Positions 1-11,916 of a stretch of DNA of 64,000 nucleotides are shown here, piece after piece. The position numbers and the translations under genes were made by a program. The stretch is taken from NCBI RefSeq assembly GCF_932294415.1, contig NC_065535.1, positions 86,940,862 through 87,004,861 on the forward strand, read 5' to 3'. How positions within the stretch are numbered: position 1 is the stretch's first letter; every line of letters begins with the position of its first letter. The notes under the pieces are model-generated. The model had not been told where the DNA came from. It ran no database searches and worked only from the letters and a program-made list of their open reading frames with translations. The DNA is from Quercus robur (lineage: Eukaryota; Streptophyta; Magnoliopsida; Fagales; Fagaceae).

Positions 1-581
1 CTTTTTTACTTTTTACTTCTCTTATTTATTTATTTATTTTTTTTGTGAATGAGCTTCCAAAATTTTTCTTTTGGTGTGTGGTGGTGTTTTTCTTATATGA
101 TTTTTCTTATTATTTTTTATTCTTCCTCCCAAGGTTTTGCCTTTGCATATATGGGAAACCTATTATTTGTGTGAGTTTTATAGATGGGAAGGTGATTAAT
201 GGAACCATATGTGATATTCATATGCTACTCTGCTTCATCATAACTATTACACGATTGTTTTGTCCGGCTTTATGTCTTAGTCACACCAAAAACATATAAT
301 AGAATATTTTAGTCGTATTCTGATTGAAATTTAACAAGAGGCCTATTAAGAAATGACGGCAATAGATTGAGTCTTCTTGGCTTGATTTTGTTGGAAATTT
401 GCTTGTGTAATGTTACTAATGTGTCGTTATCTATATCATATCATAGATAATTTCAATTTAATGTATGTGAAAGACACATCAATTTTCCTGGTTCTTGTGA
501 TTTTCTATTTGGGGGAGAGGGGAGAGGTGGTTTCAACTAAGATCATTTGTTTATTTATTGGTAATTATTGATATATTGCAG
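1..581 (+). other. Intron of the ABHD17-like gene (partial)
   Basis: T-rich sequence ending in the acceptor AG at 580-581. No conserved hydrolase exon is visible here. The exons encoding the N-terminus and the oxyanion region of the ABHD17-like gene should lie before base 1. A short open frame at 45-299 has no family similarity and is probably intronic. Confidence 0.6.
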
Positions 582-3506
582 CTATGATTATTCAGGATAT
601 GGAGCATCAACTGGTAAGGTATGTAATCTCTGAATCCAGTGTGCATTTAAAGTTTTTCCTTGTTTTGGAAATCTTTAAAAAGTTTAAATTAATTCCAGTA
701 GCCTTGAAATTTTTATGGAATAAATTTTAAAATATTGAAAATAAGAAAAAAGAAAAGGAAAGACAAATGGAAGCAAAAGAATAATGTCTATCTATCAATT
801 TATATACTAATATCTATAGTGGATTCATTCATAATAGAATATCATAAAATAATACATGTGGCTAATCTTGATTAGTCTCTTAAGAATCCATAGCCGACCC
901 CAAAATTTTAGGACTAAGGCTTGGTTGTTGTTTTTCTATGTATCTACCTGTCTAGCTAATTGTACACTCATAAGTGATTATCTCTGTAACTGTTGTAGCC
1001 TTCTGAGTTCAACACATATTATGACATAGACGCTGTGTACAACTGTTTGAAGAGTACATATGAAATTAAGCAAGAGGATTTAATTTTGTATGGCCAATCT
1101 GTTGGAAGTGGGCCCACACTGCACTTGGCTTCTCGGTTACATAGGTTGAGAGCTGTTGTTCTTCATAGTGCCATCCTTTCGGGCATTCGAGTCTTGTATC
1201 CTGTCAAGATGACATTTTGGTTTGACATTTTCAAAGTAAGTCCACTCAAATACTCTTTAGAGCTCTTTTCTTGTTGTATGCTTTATTACTTGGTTTTGTA
1301 TTGAGGAAGCATCCTTGAAATTTTTCAGAATATAGATAAAATACGGAGTGTCAACTGTCCAGTTTTAGTTATACATGTAAGTTCTTTCTACTCTAATAAT
1401 TTTCATTAGTTCGTCCTATTACATTTGTTTTAGCATCCACAGAACTTCACATTCTGTGTTCTTATGTCATCTCAGTGAAGCTCATGATAAAATCGTTGAT
1501 TGAATAGTGCAGTGCTTTTTGCAAATTATTTTTTGAGATATGAATGCATTGAATTTCTAGATTCATTTTACTCACTAGATTTTTCATTTGGTATTTTTTT
1601 CTTTAAGCTGAATGTTTTATTGCACATCAAAGAATTTGAAGACAATTCCATCTCAGATTCTGGGCTGGTGGCACTATGAAACCTTTAAACAACCTTGATA
1701 TTTTGTGTTTTAGGTCATCAACTATGTTTAACTTCTGAATCCTTGATTTCCTTATTTCTCCCCTCATTTAGAGATATTCATTTGCATTATGACTTAAAGA
1801 GAGTAGTCTATTTAATAAACTTCTGTCTTTTGAATCTTATCAGAGTATATTCTTTTCTATTATGATATTATAGAAGAATAAAAAATTATTCTCTTGCTTC
1901 AGGAGTCTCTGTATTTGTTGCAATGAAGGCAGAGTCTTTTAACTAGTATGATTTGTGATTTCTAGTATCCAACAGAAGATTTTGTAGATCTTCTTCTTCT
2001 ATGAAACTAAACAAATCCATTTAAACATTTTCAAGTTTTCTCTTTGATACTGAAAAATGCAGTGAATCACTACTGGATTATTTTCTAGTGAAGTAACATT
2101 TGATTAACCTTTTAAGGACTTCTCACCTTGACAAAGATGAGAGAGAGCTGAAGATGATCTCTGAACTTTCTTTTTAAAGTATAGTGTAATAGCAAGAATC
2201 AATGTTATTTTGCATGAATTTTAGACATTCAAAGAATAGTTTTTATGAAAGTTGAGGTCCTGAAGGTTATATACCTAATGGCAATCAATTAATGGAAGGG
2301 GGTGAATACTACATGTAGAGATTGGTCAGTGCAACAGATCACTCACTATGTGGTAAGGTTAGTGAAGGAGCCAGGATTTGACTTCAGGGGAGGAGAGCAA
2401 TACACATGCACTTGAACATATATAGTACTTGATTTAAAAAGCAATTCATGTATATATTAAGTGGTATTTATATTGTAAGAAAACCCATAAGTACAACTAA
2501 TGATTGAAAAGATTTTTAATAGTTAGATAGACATCAAGTACAACGTATGTAATTTTATGCTATTATGTAATTATTCCAAAGTTTTAATGCTTATTACACA
2601 AATTTTTATGAAGGAGAACAAACTATTAAATAAAGAATTTAAGGTCCCATTAGCTATTAAAATTGGAAAGAATTTCATTCTTATTTGAATGAATTTTGAT
2701 GAGGTGGTACTATATTGATTATAAGTATTTAATATATCAACAAAAATGATGAAAAAGAATTCACCAACAAAAATAAAAAAATCAAATAATCATTGGGGAA
2801 GGGGGGCCAAGTTACTAAGATAATATTAGTGTTTAATTTGTTTTTGTGGAATTGACCTCTACGCCCCCCCTGGTCTTAGTCTATGACTCTTTCAAATTAC
2901 AAGCAATGTTGCTGTTGTGCCAAATTACCAAGAACCACAGGTGTTTCTTTAGTACATTTTCATAGAGCTTCACATGTAGGCTGGTTTTCATTGAAAAAAA
3001 AAAAAAACACTTCTTTTTACTTGGTTTAGGGTTGAGTTTCTGATAAAGCTATGGATGAATAAAGATCTCATTTTTAAAAGAAATTCTATTTTATTCTGCT
3101 TTGTCTATAGAAGTGCATTGTATCTTTGGTATAGTATTCTCTACCCATGTTTATGTCTTGCCAATGACTATGATATTTGATGTAGACTCTGAATTGATTC
3201 ATTCTTATTGCTATTGGGTTGACATATCCATTAATGGATGATATACAGGGAACAAATGATGATATTGTTGACTGGTCCCATGGAAAGCGTTTGTGGGAAC
3301 TTGCCAAGGAAAAATATGATCCCTTATGGGTCAAGGGTGGGGGTCACTGCAACCTTGAAACTTTTCCTGAGTACATTAAGCACCTGCGCAAATTCATAAG
3401 CGCAATGGAGAAACTCGCACTCGCGAAACAGGCAAAACAACTCTCTTCTAACACAAGTATTACAGAAGTCAAACATAACAAGTGCTTGAGATTTGGAATA
3501 AGGTAG
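582..3506 (+). CDS. ABHD17-like alpha/beta hydrolase, 3' part
   Basis: Serine hydrolase of the ABHD17 type; animal members remove palmitate from membrane proteins, and plant members are largely uncharacterised. Four exons are visible: 582-618, 999-1235, 1329-1376 and 3249-3506 (TAG stop). All introns are GT-AG and the reading frame is continuous. The first visible exon reads [12 protein letters not shown]. The nucleophile elbow GQSVGSG has its serine codon at 1098-1100. The probable acid is in NDDIVD (codon 3258-3260), and the histidine in GGGHCNLE is at 3345-3347, so the full triad is present. Intron 3 is about 1.87 kb. The tail after the hydrolase fold is short (about 30 residues, basic). 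The 5' end is missing because the gene starts before the window. A LINE on the opposite strand begins about 400 bp after the stop. The family call is firm; the substrate is unknown. Confidence 0.93.
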
Positions 3507-3902
3507 CCAATTCTTTCTTATCAGTTTGATTATTAGAGAATCTGAACATATAGGTTCCTTTGCATGGTTGGCCTTTCTCCAAGAATAGTTGTGCTTGCTT
3601 GCCAAGTTATTTGGCTTGGTAGTTTCTCAAGAGTGAAAATTGATAGGAATCATATAGTCTGCTTGATCCAGATCCTGTTCAGATAACCATTTTTTGAGGT
3701 AGGGATCTCCTGCGCCGTTACTGTTGCAAAGAGTTGTATCAGTTCATTTTAGAGAATGTGCTTCTTGGTCTGGATCTCGTGTATGTATAATTAACAAAGT
3801 TGAGCGTTATGTAAAGACTATCATTAGTTCCACAAAAGAAATACATGGGTTTGTTTCGTTTACATGTTGGCCCAATGATCTTATTTTCACTTGCTCTTTT
3901 CT
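3507..3902 (+). other. 3' UTR and downstream flank of ABHD17-like gene
   Basis: Non-coding stretch between the stop codon and the first LINE remnant. It should contain the 3' UTR and cleavage site, but no clear AATAAA stands out close to the stop, so the transcript end is not fixed. Confidence 0.5.
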
Positions 3903-4144
3903 TTTTTGAATAAAAGACTTTATTGAAGAAAAGAAAACTACACAAAAGGGTTAGCCTCCTTTACAATCACATCTACAACACTAGGACGGTAGTGACCAAG
4001 ACAAAACCACAAAAATGAGAATGACTACAAAGCCATTGGGCTAGTTCATAGGCCGCTAAATTCGCCTCACGATAAACCCAACTAAAAGATACAGAACCAA
4101 GATCAACAAATCTATATTTATATTTATATATATTTAAAAGCTTA
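3903..4144 (-). mobile_element. 3' end fragment of a LINE (RNase H tail)
   Basis: Read on the minus strand, about 4000-4100 encodes an RNase H C-terminal motif (SFSWVYREANLAAYELAQW), typical of the last domain of plant L1-type LINEs. It is followed by a short 3' UTR with AATAAA-like sequence and an A-rich end near 3903. Only the end of the domain is present. It abuts the poly-A tail of the neighbouring larger LINE, so the two are separate insertions, one possibly nested beside or into the other. Confidence 0.75.
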
Positions 4145-4189
4145 AATGTAGTTTTTTTTTTTTTTGATAAAACACACACTGAAATATTA

Positions 4190-7100
4190 TTAAACATTAA
4201 GAAACAAGTACATCATGAATAAGTGCTTGCTGAATACAACAAGGAATCTTTTCAATCCAAATTACATCAAAACACCAGCTTCATATGCCTTTGCTTCAAC
4301 TTCAAGTGCCCCCATTTGAGCTCTAATTTTTCTGCATAATGACCATACCAATGCCAGCCAACTTCTTTGTGGGAAAAAGAGCACCATCTACATTAATCTT
4401 GCATAGACCCGAGGGAGGAGGAACCCAGACTGAGTGTTGAAGAAGTTCTTGTCTGTCACCGAGAGGATGAACCAGATCAGAGGCAGTGGATTCATAGTTC
4501 TCTATTGTAGACCAAAATTCCTGCAAATAACTTGCTGCTGATCGAGCCACTTCCAGTCTTTTTTTTGCTTCACCTCTATGATAAATTTCATTCCTATTGC
4601 ACCATACTTTCCAAGCAATAATCACCAATTTTGAACATTTGATATCCCTAGCATCATTGGTCATCAGTTCATGCCATAACAGATCCTGGAATGTAACGAT
4701 ATTAGCATCAAGAGGCAACAGATTCAGCTTTGAAGCAGCCCAAGCCGCCTGTGCTGTCGAACAACCCCAGAAAATATGGCCATTCGTTTCTGCACTCTCC
4801 AAACAGCACACACGCAGAGATTAAACAATAACATTACGCCTCATCAATTTGACTTTTGTTGGTAAAGTGTCGCGACAAGCACGCCAACAAAAATGACGCA
4901 CCTTATGAGGAATAGGCAATGACCACACTTTATTCCAAAATCTTCTTAGTAGAGTACCATCAAAAGTAGTACCATGGCATTTAGATTTGAACATGGAAAC
5001 CGCCAATTTATACGCACTCCCAACAGTGAACATTCTATTGTTAGTTACAGCCCAAACCAAATTGTCCTTCGATAAAGTGGCACTCAAAGGAATACTTTTA
5101 ATTAAATTAGCTTCATAAGGTAGAAAAAGACTGTCAAGAACTTCATTCTTCCATTTTGCTGTGTTTGAATCAATTAAATCAGCAACCCTTGTATCAAGAC
5201 TCAGAAATAACCTTGGAGAAGTGACCCTATAAGTCAAACCCCATGGCAGCCACTTATCTTGCCAAACCTTTATATTTGCTCCATTGCCAACCCTCCATTG
5301 TAAACCTTCATTAACTAGGCTTTGGGCAGATCTTAAACTCCTCCAAGTATAAGAAGGATTATTTCCAATCGAGGCATGAATAAAATTACAAGTTGGGAAG
5401 TATTTAGCCTTAAGAACCCTATAAACAAGAGAGTTGCTGCCCATTTGAAGATTCCAACCCTGTTTTGCAAGCAAAGCCTTATTGAACAATTTTAAATCCT
5501 TGAATCCCATTCCTCCATTACACTTAGGTTCACACATTTTCCCCCAACTAAGCCAAGTTATTTTCCTTTCCTCCCTCTTTTGTACCCACCAAAATTTTCT
5601 AATCATCCCCATTAAATCATCACAAAGCGAGTCTAGAAGTTTGAAACAACTCATAGTATAAGTTGGTATTGCTTGGGCCACTGCTTTAATTAGAACCTCT
5701 TTCCCCGCCTTTAAAAGTAACTTATCTTTCCAACCAGCCAACACTTTCCCCAATTTCTCCTTGATAGCATTGAAGGTAGTTCTTTTATTTCTCCCAACCA
5801 AAGAAGGTAAACCAAGATACTTCTCATGTTGCTTGATTATTTGGGCACCAAACCGATTCTTTATCTCCTCTTGGACATCTCTTGAGGTATTACTACTGAA
5901 AAACAAAGATGTTTTTGCACGGTTTAATTGTTGACCAGAAGCTTTCTCATACACCTTAAGCAATCTTTGTAGTTCATCATATTTCTCAAGTGTCGCCTTG
6001 CAAAAAATCAGGTTATCATCTGCAAAAAACAAATGAGACAATCTTGGACCTCTTCTACAAATTTTCACCCCCTCCATTTGACCCCTATCCACCACTAATT
6101 GAATCAAAGCAGACAAACCTTTTGCACACAAAAGAAAAAGATAAAGTGATAAAGGGTCTCCTCATTAATTTTTACTGAATAAGTGACTGTAAAAACACAT
6201 TTCATGACCAAATCCCTAATCCTATTAGCAAAACCCAATTTCTCCATGACCTTGTTCAACCAAACCCACTCCACCCTATCATAAACTTTACTCATATCTA
6301 ATTTAAGAGCCATTTCCCCTACCTTACCCCCCTTTTTCTAACTAATATGATGTATTGTTTCAAAAGCCACCAATACATTATCTGTAATCAATCTTCCATG
6401 AACAAAAGCACTTTGAGTATCACTAATAATCGAGGGTAAAAACCGTTTCAACCTATTTGTAATAGCTTTTGATGCAATCTTATACACAACGTTACATAAA
6501 CTAATATGCCTATAATCAGTTATCTTCTTTGGCTCTTTAATTTTTGGAACAAGAGTTATGTGGGTGTCATTAAAATTTGGCGGAGAAATACCAAAGTTAA
6601 GGAAATCAAGTACCGTTTTGGTGATCACCATGCTACTAGTGCTCCAAAAATGTTGGAAGAAAAGAGGAGGCATCCCATCCGGCCCTAGTGCCTTCAGTGG
6701 GTACATTTGTTTCAAAGCTCCTTTGACTTCACACTCTACAAAAGGGCAAATCAGCCAATCATTCATTGCATGAGTCACTTTAGGTTTCATGGCAAAGAGT
6801 AATTCAGAAAATTCCACCAGATTACTAGTAAAGAAAAGATCTCCAAAATACCCAATTGCTATCTCCACCATTTTATCTTCTTCAACCTACCAAACCCCAT
6901 CATCATCTAATAACCCATTCATGAAATTCGTCCTTTGTCTAGCAAATGCCTTGGCATGAAAGAAGCTTGTGTTTCTATCACCATTTTGGAACTAATTAAT
7001 CCTTGATCGTTGCTGCCACATATCATCCTCTCTATCCAACCAACAATTTAATTCAATTTGAGTATGTCTCAATGCTTCCACTATTTCCTTAGAAACAAGT

Positions 7101-8043
7101 TGCAATTCTAACCACTCTAATTTTGTTTGAAGTTCCACAATAGTGCTTCCCACATGACCAAATTTAGAATCATTCCAAGCGAATAAATCAGCCTTACACC
7201 GCTCCAAACATTCTTGGAGAACCCAATCTGATTCTACCAATTGCCCTCACTCCTATGCATCCTTAACAACCTTTTCACACCTTGAATCCTTCAATCACAT
7301 TGATTCAAACCTAAACACTTTCCTTTTTCTTTTTTTCTTTTGTCGTTGAATCAAGTGAAGAGAGAATGGAGAGTGATCCGAAACCGAAGAAGACAAATGA
7401 TGAAGCTTTGCCATAGGATAAAGAGACCTCCATTCTAAGTTAGCTAAAGCCCTATCCAATCTTTCTCTTATTTAAACACCACAGGTTGTTTGATAGATCC
7501 AAGTAAATTAGACCCAATAAAACCCAAATTACACAATCCACAATAATCAATAGTTGACACAAAATCCTCCATCTGCTTTCTAGGACGAATACAACCACCC
7601 TCCTTCTCCGAAAGACCTACAATCTCATTAAAATCACCAATAACCAGCCATGGTAAGGAAGACATACCTTTCAATTGCTTTAATTTAACCCAAGATTCAT
7701 GCCTCTCAGCTGTATTCGGATGACCATAGAAACCCGTAAAGTGCCACCAACCAAGTTCTCCACCATCCACCCAAGCATCAATATGATTTTGAGAAAAAGT
7801 TTTAACATCTACCCTTAAATCTTGTTTCCACAACAAAACAAGACCACCACTATTTCCAATACTAGGAACAACAAAACAATTTTTCATTTTTCATTTTTCC
7901 TTAATTAACTCCAGCCAATCCTTTTTCAATTTTGTTTCCATAAGGAAAACAATAATGGGCTCTTCTTTATTAACCACCTTTGCCAAAGCATTAACTGTTC
8001 GGAGGTTCCCAAGCCCTCAATAATTCCAACTTAAAAGACTCAT
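4190..8043 (-). pseudogene. LINE ORF2: endonuclease, reverse transcriptase, RNase H
   Basis: The likely start ATG is at 8043-8041. The beginning resembles the usual MSLLSWNxRGLGN, but the cysteine is changed and the arginine codon is now TGA. The APE-type endonuclease follows (GDFNEIV at about 7640; GFYGHP). The RT has the YRHISLCNVVYKI and AFVHGRLI motifs (6400-6530), then KLDMSKVYDRVEW. A deletion or frameshift near 6130-6160 removes the PSRGLRQGDPLSP block. The FADD catalytic motif is intact at about 6030. The zf-RVT region is at 4820-5020, with an in-frame TAA at 4821. RNase H starts with INVDGA, shifts frame near 4320 and has lost its middle, but the terminal stretch DVIWIEKIP is present at about 4250. 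It is clearly a dead copy. Confidence 0.88.
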
Positions 8044-8117
8044 TGTGCTCGGCAGGGCTGTTGAGCAACCTTCGCCGTTTAAGTAGTTAAGCTTACCTCA
8101 ATTTTCTGCTTCTTTCC

Positions 8118-9616
8118 CTATGTAACAAAATGATCTTCTTCACTTTCAGTTTCAGCCACTTTTTGCTTCTCTCCCAAGTCATGACTCCCACCTTTTATCT
8201 CTGAAGAATTTAATGTTTTAACAGCAACTCGTTTCCATGTTCTTTTAGAGTTACGAGTAGGCTGAGCAAATTTGCTAGGAGATGAAAGAGTTAAAGCAGC
8301 ATCGTTAAACAATACTTCCTGTACAAATTTCTTTGGTCTCCCACATGTGCCTTTCTTTTCTTTATTAATAGAAGTCCAGCCCACTTTAAATTCATCAGCC
8401 CAAGTTGTCTCCAAGGAGTCCATTTCACGTCCAACTTCATGCCCAATGAAATCTGATTTGTGCTTTACCACATGCACTGATGGCATTGACATGTCCACAG
8501 ATGAAGTGGCATGAGAAAATATAGGATCAGCAACTAAAGGAAGGCCAGGAAAATCGGGATTCAATTTCGAAGACCTAGGAGAGTAGTTAATCTCCTTATC
8601 CAATTCACGTAACTACTCCTTAAAAGTCAAAGTCTCCTCTGCAGCATGCGTACCATCCTTCAACAGCATCGTTGAGATCCTCGCCAATGAAGAAGCATTC
8701 ACCATAGCCTCCATACTCCCTCCCTCATATGGATTCATCATATCATTGTCAAAATTAATCTGAGAAGTAGACGAGGTAGTAAAATTATTCAAATTAAAGT
8801 GAGGCTTTGGTGCATCATGAACAGCACGAGTCCCTTTATCAATCCCTCCATACTAAAGTTCATAGTATCACATCCTTTAACTTCAACAAAAGCTTTATTT
8901 GCCGAATTAAAAAGAGGAGCCCGAATCCATGGACCAAATTGATGATCCTTTGATTTTAAAGTACCCTTACTACGCAGCAATCCTTATCATCATGAAATAC
9001 AGACCCACACCAATGACAAATATTAGGCAACCTCTCATACATGAATGCAACCCAACCTTCACAATTAACATCTCAAGAAATCTTTCTTCCCCTACACAAA
9101 GGCTTTGAAACATCAACAACCGCCCTTACTCTCATGAAATTTGCCCCCAACATTTCACCCAAGTCTTTTGATTTGATAACAGAGCCAATAGTTTCACCAA
9201 TACTGAAAGCAGTGTCAATAGTTAGAAGAGAAAAATGTAGATTATGAATTTGCACCCAGAAAGCAGTCTTTTTGAAACCCAATGATTGAATAGAAGTATA
9301 ACTATCAAACCTTTCAAAAACAACAATGTCTATCAAAAGCCCAAGGTTCGCCTTGAATAACTCTTTCAGCATCAACTTCCAATTCAAAAGCAAACAATAG
9401 AATGTTTTCCCCACCAACAGTGACATTGAAACCACCCTTTGTGCACCACAACGGTCTGAAAGTTTTTGCAACCGCCTCAACATTGAGAGTTATATGAGTA
9501 AAGAATTTTCTTGCAAGAACAAACTCCCTCTTCTTGCTATTAGATTTCAAAGCAACCTGATTTTCCTCAGATTCAGACAAAGTTAATTTCTTCCACTGAG
9601 TAGATAATTCCTCCAT
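8118..9616 (-). pseudogene. LINE ORF1: DUF4283 and CCHC zinc knuckle
   Basis: Nucleic-acid-binding ORF1 protein of a plant L1 element. The ATG at 9616 opens MEELSTQWKKL. The DUF4283 domain follows (GGENILLFAFELEVDAERV, then GEPWAFD). A frameshift near 9317-9325 is needed to continue into FERFDSYTSIQSLGFKKT. A TGG-to-TGA type stop near 9074 interrupts the motif after PLCRGRKIS. Downstream, a zinc knuckle with spacing C-x2-C-x4-H-x4-C (CHWCGSVFHDDKDC) lies at about 8980-9025. The C-terminal linker contains basic patches (CGRPKKF, NSKRTWKR) and ends at the stop at 8118. It is separated from ORF2 by about 75 bp. Confidence 0.85.
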
Positions 9617-9838
9617 TGAACAGTGAAGATGACAAAGGACAAAGAAACAGGACAAAACTAGAGAATAATTGAAACACACCAAATCTTTAAATAACTAAAC
9701 TAGAACTATACGGCACACACCAAGTCTCTAAGTAAATAAGAATACTAGAGAACCCATAATCCTTCACACAAAGAAGGGAAACCGCATACTACAAGGAAGA
9801 GAGTGTTAACTACCCTTACTTGAGAACATAATTAATTA

Positions 9839-11003
9839 CTAGCCTTTGAGCACGCGCGTGACCGCGTGCTCAGAGGCTCTTCTATTTTTTGGGTAAAGGT
9901 TAATTTAGGGCATTTATTATAATTTGGAATTATTACATTTTTCAATCACAAAAAAAAAAAAAAAACCTAGGGGTGTGATAAGTGTCATGTGTGGAGAAAT
10001 AATTTTCCAATCACACTCCTAGATTTTTTTGTGATGAAAAATTATTGTGATTGGAAAATTATTTCTCCACACATGACACTCATTACACCCCTAGGTTTTT
10101 TTTTTTTTTTTTTTTTTTTTTGTGATTGCAAAATGTAATAATTCCAAATTATAATAAATACCCTAAATTAACCCTTACCCAAAAAATAGAAGAGCCTCTG
10201 AGCATGCGCGTGAGCGCGTGCTCAGAGGCTAGTATATATAATAGCTCACGCGCGTGCTCAGAGGCTAGTATATATAATAGCTATTAGGAAAAGCGCATTG
10301 GAGTCTTTGACTTGATAAAAAGTTAGAAACAATTCAATTTTTCTAGCATCTTCTCAATTTGTGTTGTCTCCTTCACTCTGTTTGCATAGAGCCATTGAAC
10401 TTTATGCTCAATGCCAAATCTAATAGCTTGGTGGTGCCTATGAAAGTTTGATTGGATTTCTCCACACATGACACTCATCACACCCCTAGGTTTTTTTTTG
10501 TGATTGGAAAATGTAGTAATCCCAAATTATAATAAATGCTCTAAATTAACCCTTACCCAAAAAATAGAAAAGCCTCTGAGGCTAACACGCGTGCTCAGAG
10601 GCTCTTCTATATTTTGGGTAAGGGTTAATTTAGAGCATTTATTATAATTTTGAGATTATTACATTTTCCAATCACAAAAAAATACCTAGGGGTGTGATGA
10701 GTGTCATGTGTGGAGAAATCCAATCAAACTTTCATAGGCACCACCAAGCTATTAGATTTGGCATTGAGCATAAAATTCAATGGCTCTATGCAAACAGAGT
10801 GAAGGAGACAACACAGATTGAGAAGATGCTAGAAAAATTGAATTGTTTCTAACTTTTTATCAAGTCAAAGACTCCAATGCGCTTTTCCTAATAGCTATTA
10901 TATATACTAGCCTCTGAGCACGCGCGTGAGGCTCTTCTATTTTTTGGGTAAGGGTTAATTTAGGGTATTTATTATAATTTGGAATTATTAAATTTTGCAA
11001 TCA

Positions 11004-11047
<44 letters not shown>

Positions 11048-11302
11048 AGGGGTGTAATGAGTGTCATGTGTGGAGAAATAATTTTCCAATCACAATAATT
11101 TTTCATCACAAAAAAATCTAGGAGTGTGATTGGAAAATTATTTCTCCACACATGACACTTATCACACCCCTAGGTTTTTTTTTTTTTTTTTGTGATTGAA
11201 AAATGTAATAATTCCAAATTATAATAAATGCCCTAAATTAACCTTTACCCAAAAAATAGAAGAGCCTCTAAGCACGCGCTCACGCGCATGCTCAGAGGCT
11301 AG
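9839..11302. repeat. 1.46 kb nested palindrome (foldback element)
   Basis: A near-perfect inverted repeat centred at about 10587. The outer ends are CTAGCC(T/C)(T/C)TGAGCA at 9839 and its complement ending at 11302. It is built from six copies of a module X of up to about 190 bp (CG-rich tip with CGCGCG, TTTTTTGGGTAA, poly-A, CCTAGGGGTGTGAT, TGTCATGTGTGGAG) and two copies of a unique 175 bp segment B. The order is X X' B X' | X B' X X' (a prime marks reverse orientation). Approximate parts: hairpin A 9839-10232, B 10281-10455, central hairpin 10456-10720, B' 10721-10898, hairpin A' 10907-11302. Arm lengths differ mainly in the A/T tracts (for example 38 A at 11007-11044). It encodes no transposase, and no clear target duplication was identified. 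Confidence 0.9.
10281..10455 (+). repeat. Segment B of the palindrome (copy 1)
   Basis: About 175 bp of mixed-composition sequence between hairpin modules, repeated inverted at 10721-10898 with very few differences. It begins CTATTAGGAAAAGCGCATTG and ends AGTTTGATTGG. It is less AT-rich than its surroundings and has no recognisable protein. It may be a captured host fragment or the original core of the element. Confidence 0.75.
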
Positions 11303-11320
11303 TTTAAATAGTACCTTTTC

Positions 11321-11515
11321 CATGTACTATTTAAAAAAATCGCACTTTAAATTTAGACCAAAGCATTAAACTAAGTATATTCTCCTCTCTTAACTTAATC
11401 TTTAATTTACTTTTTGAAGTAAATAATACGTTATTTGGTAATGAAAAATATAATCATTTTTACTGTTTTCTCTTTTTCAAAAATTCAAAGTATTTACATC
11501 TTGTACTTTGTTTTT

Positions 11516-11554
<39 letters not shown>

Positions 11555-11884
11555 TATCCATGAACTATTTTAAAAATCCTACTTTTTAGCATCTCACGTT
11601 TTCCTTTTTTATTTATTTTTTAATCTCTTCCATATTTTGGAAAAAAAAGACTCCTACAATAAAACTACTACTATAATTTCTCCTTCCATATCCTTATATT
11701 TAGGCACTAACATAATTGATTTTGAAAGAAAATAAAATGCTAAATTTTAGGGAATTTTTTTTTTTAAATCTAATATTCCATTCTTGTAAAGTCTCTCACG
11801 TTCTCTCTCTCTATCTATGTACTATTTTAAAATTTTCCACTTTCTATCCCACGTTAAACATCTCAAGTTTTCATTTTTTTTCTT

Positions 11885-11916
<32 letters not shown>

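Larger units (their letters stand above)
4145..9800 (-). mobile_element. Decayed, nearly full-length L1-type LINE
   Basis: A non-LTR retrotransposon lying on the minus strand. Its poly-A tail is the T run at about 4149-4163. Upstream in element order come RNase H, zf-RVT, reverse transcriptase, endonuclease and ORF1, which is the standard plant L1 layout over about 5.6 kb. Both ORFs carry several stops and frameshifts, so it cannot be autonomous. The exact 5' end is not visible; it lies between ORF1 (9616) and the palindromic repeat that starts at 9839. No target site duplication was recognised. The element is antisense to the ABHD17-like gene. Confidence 0.88.
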
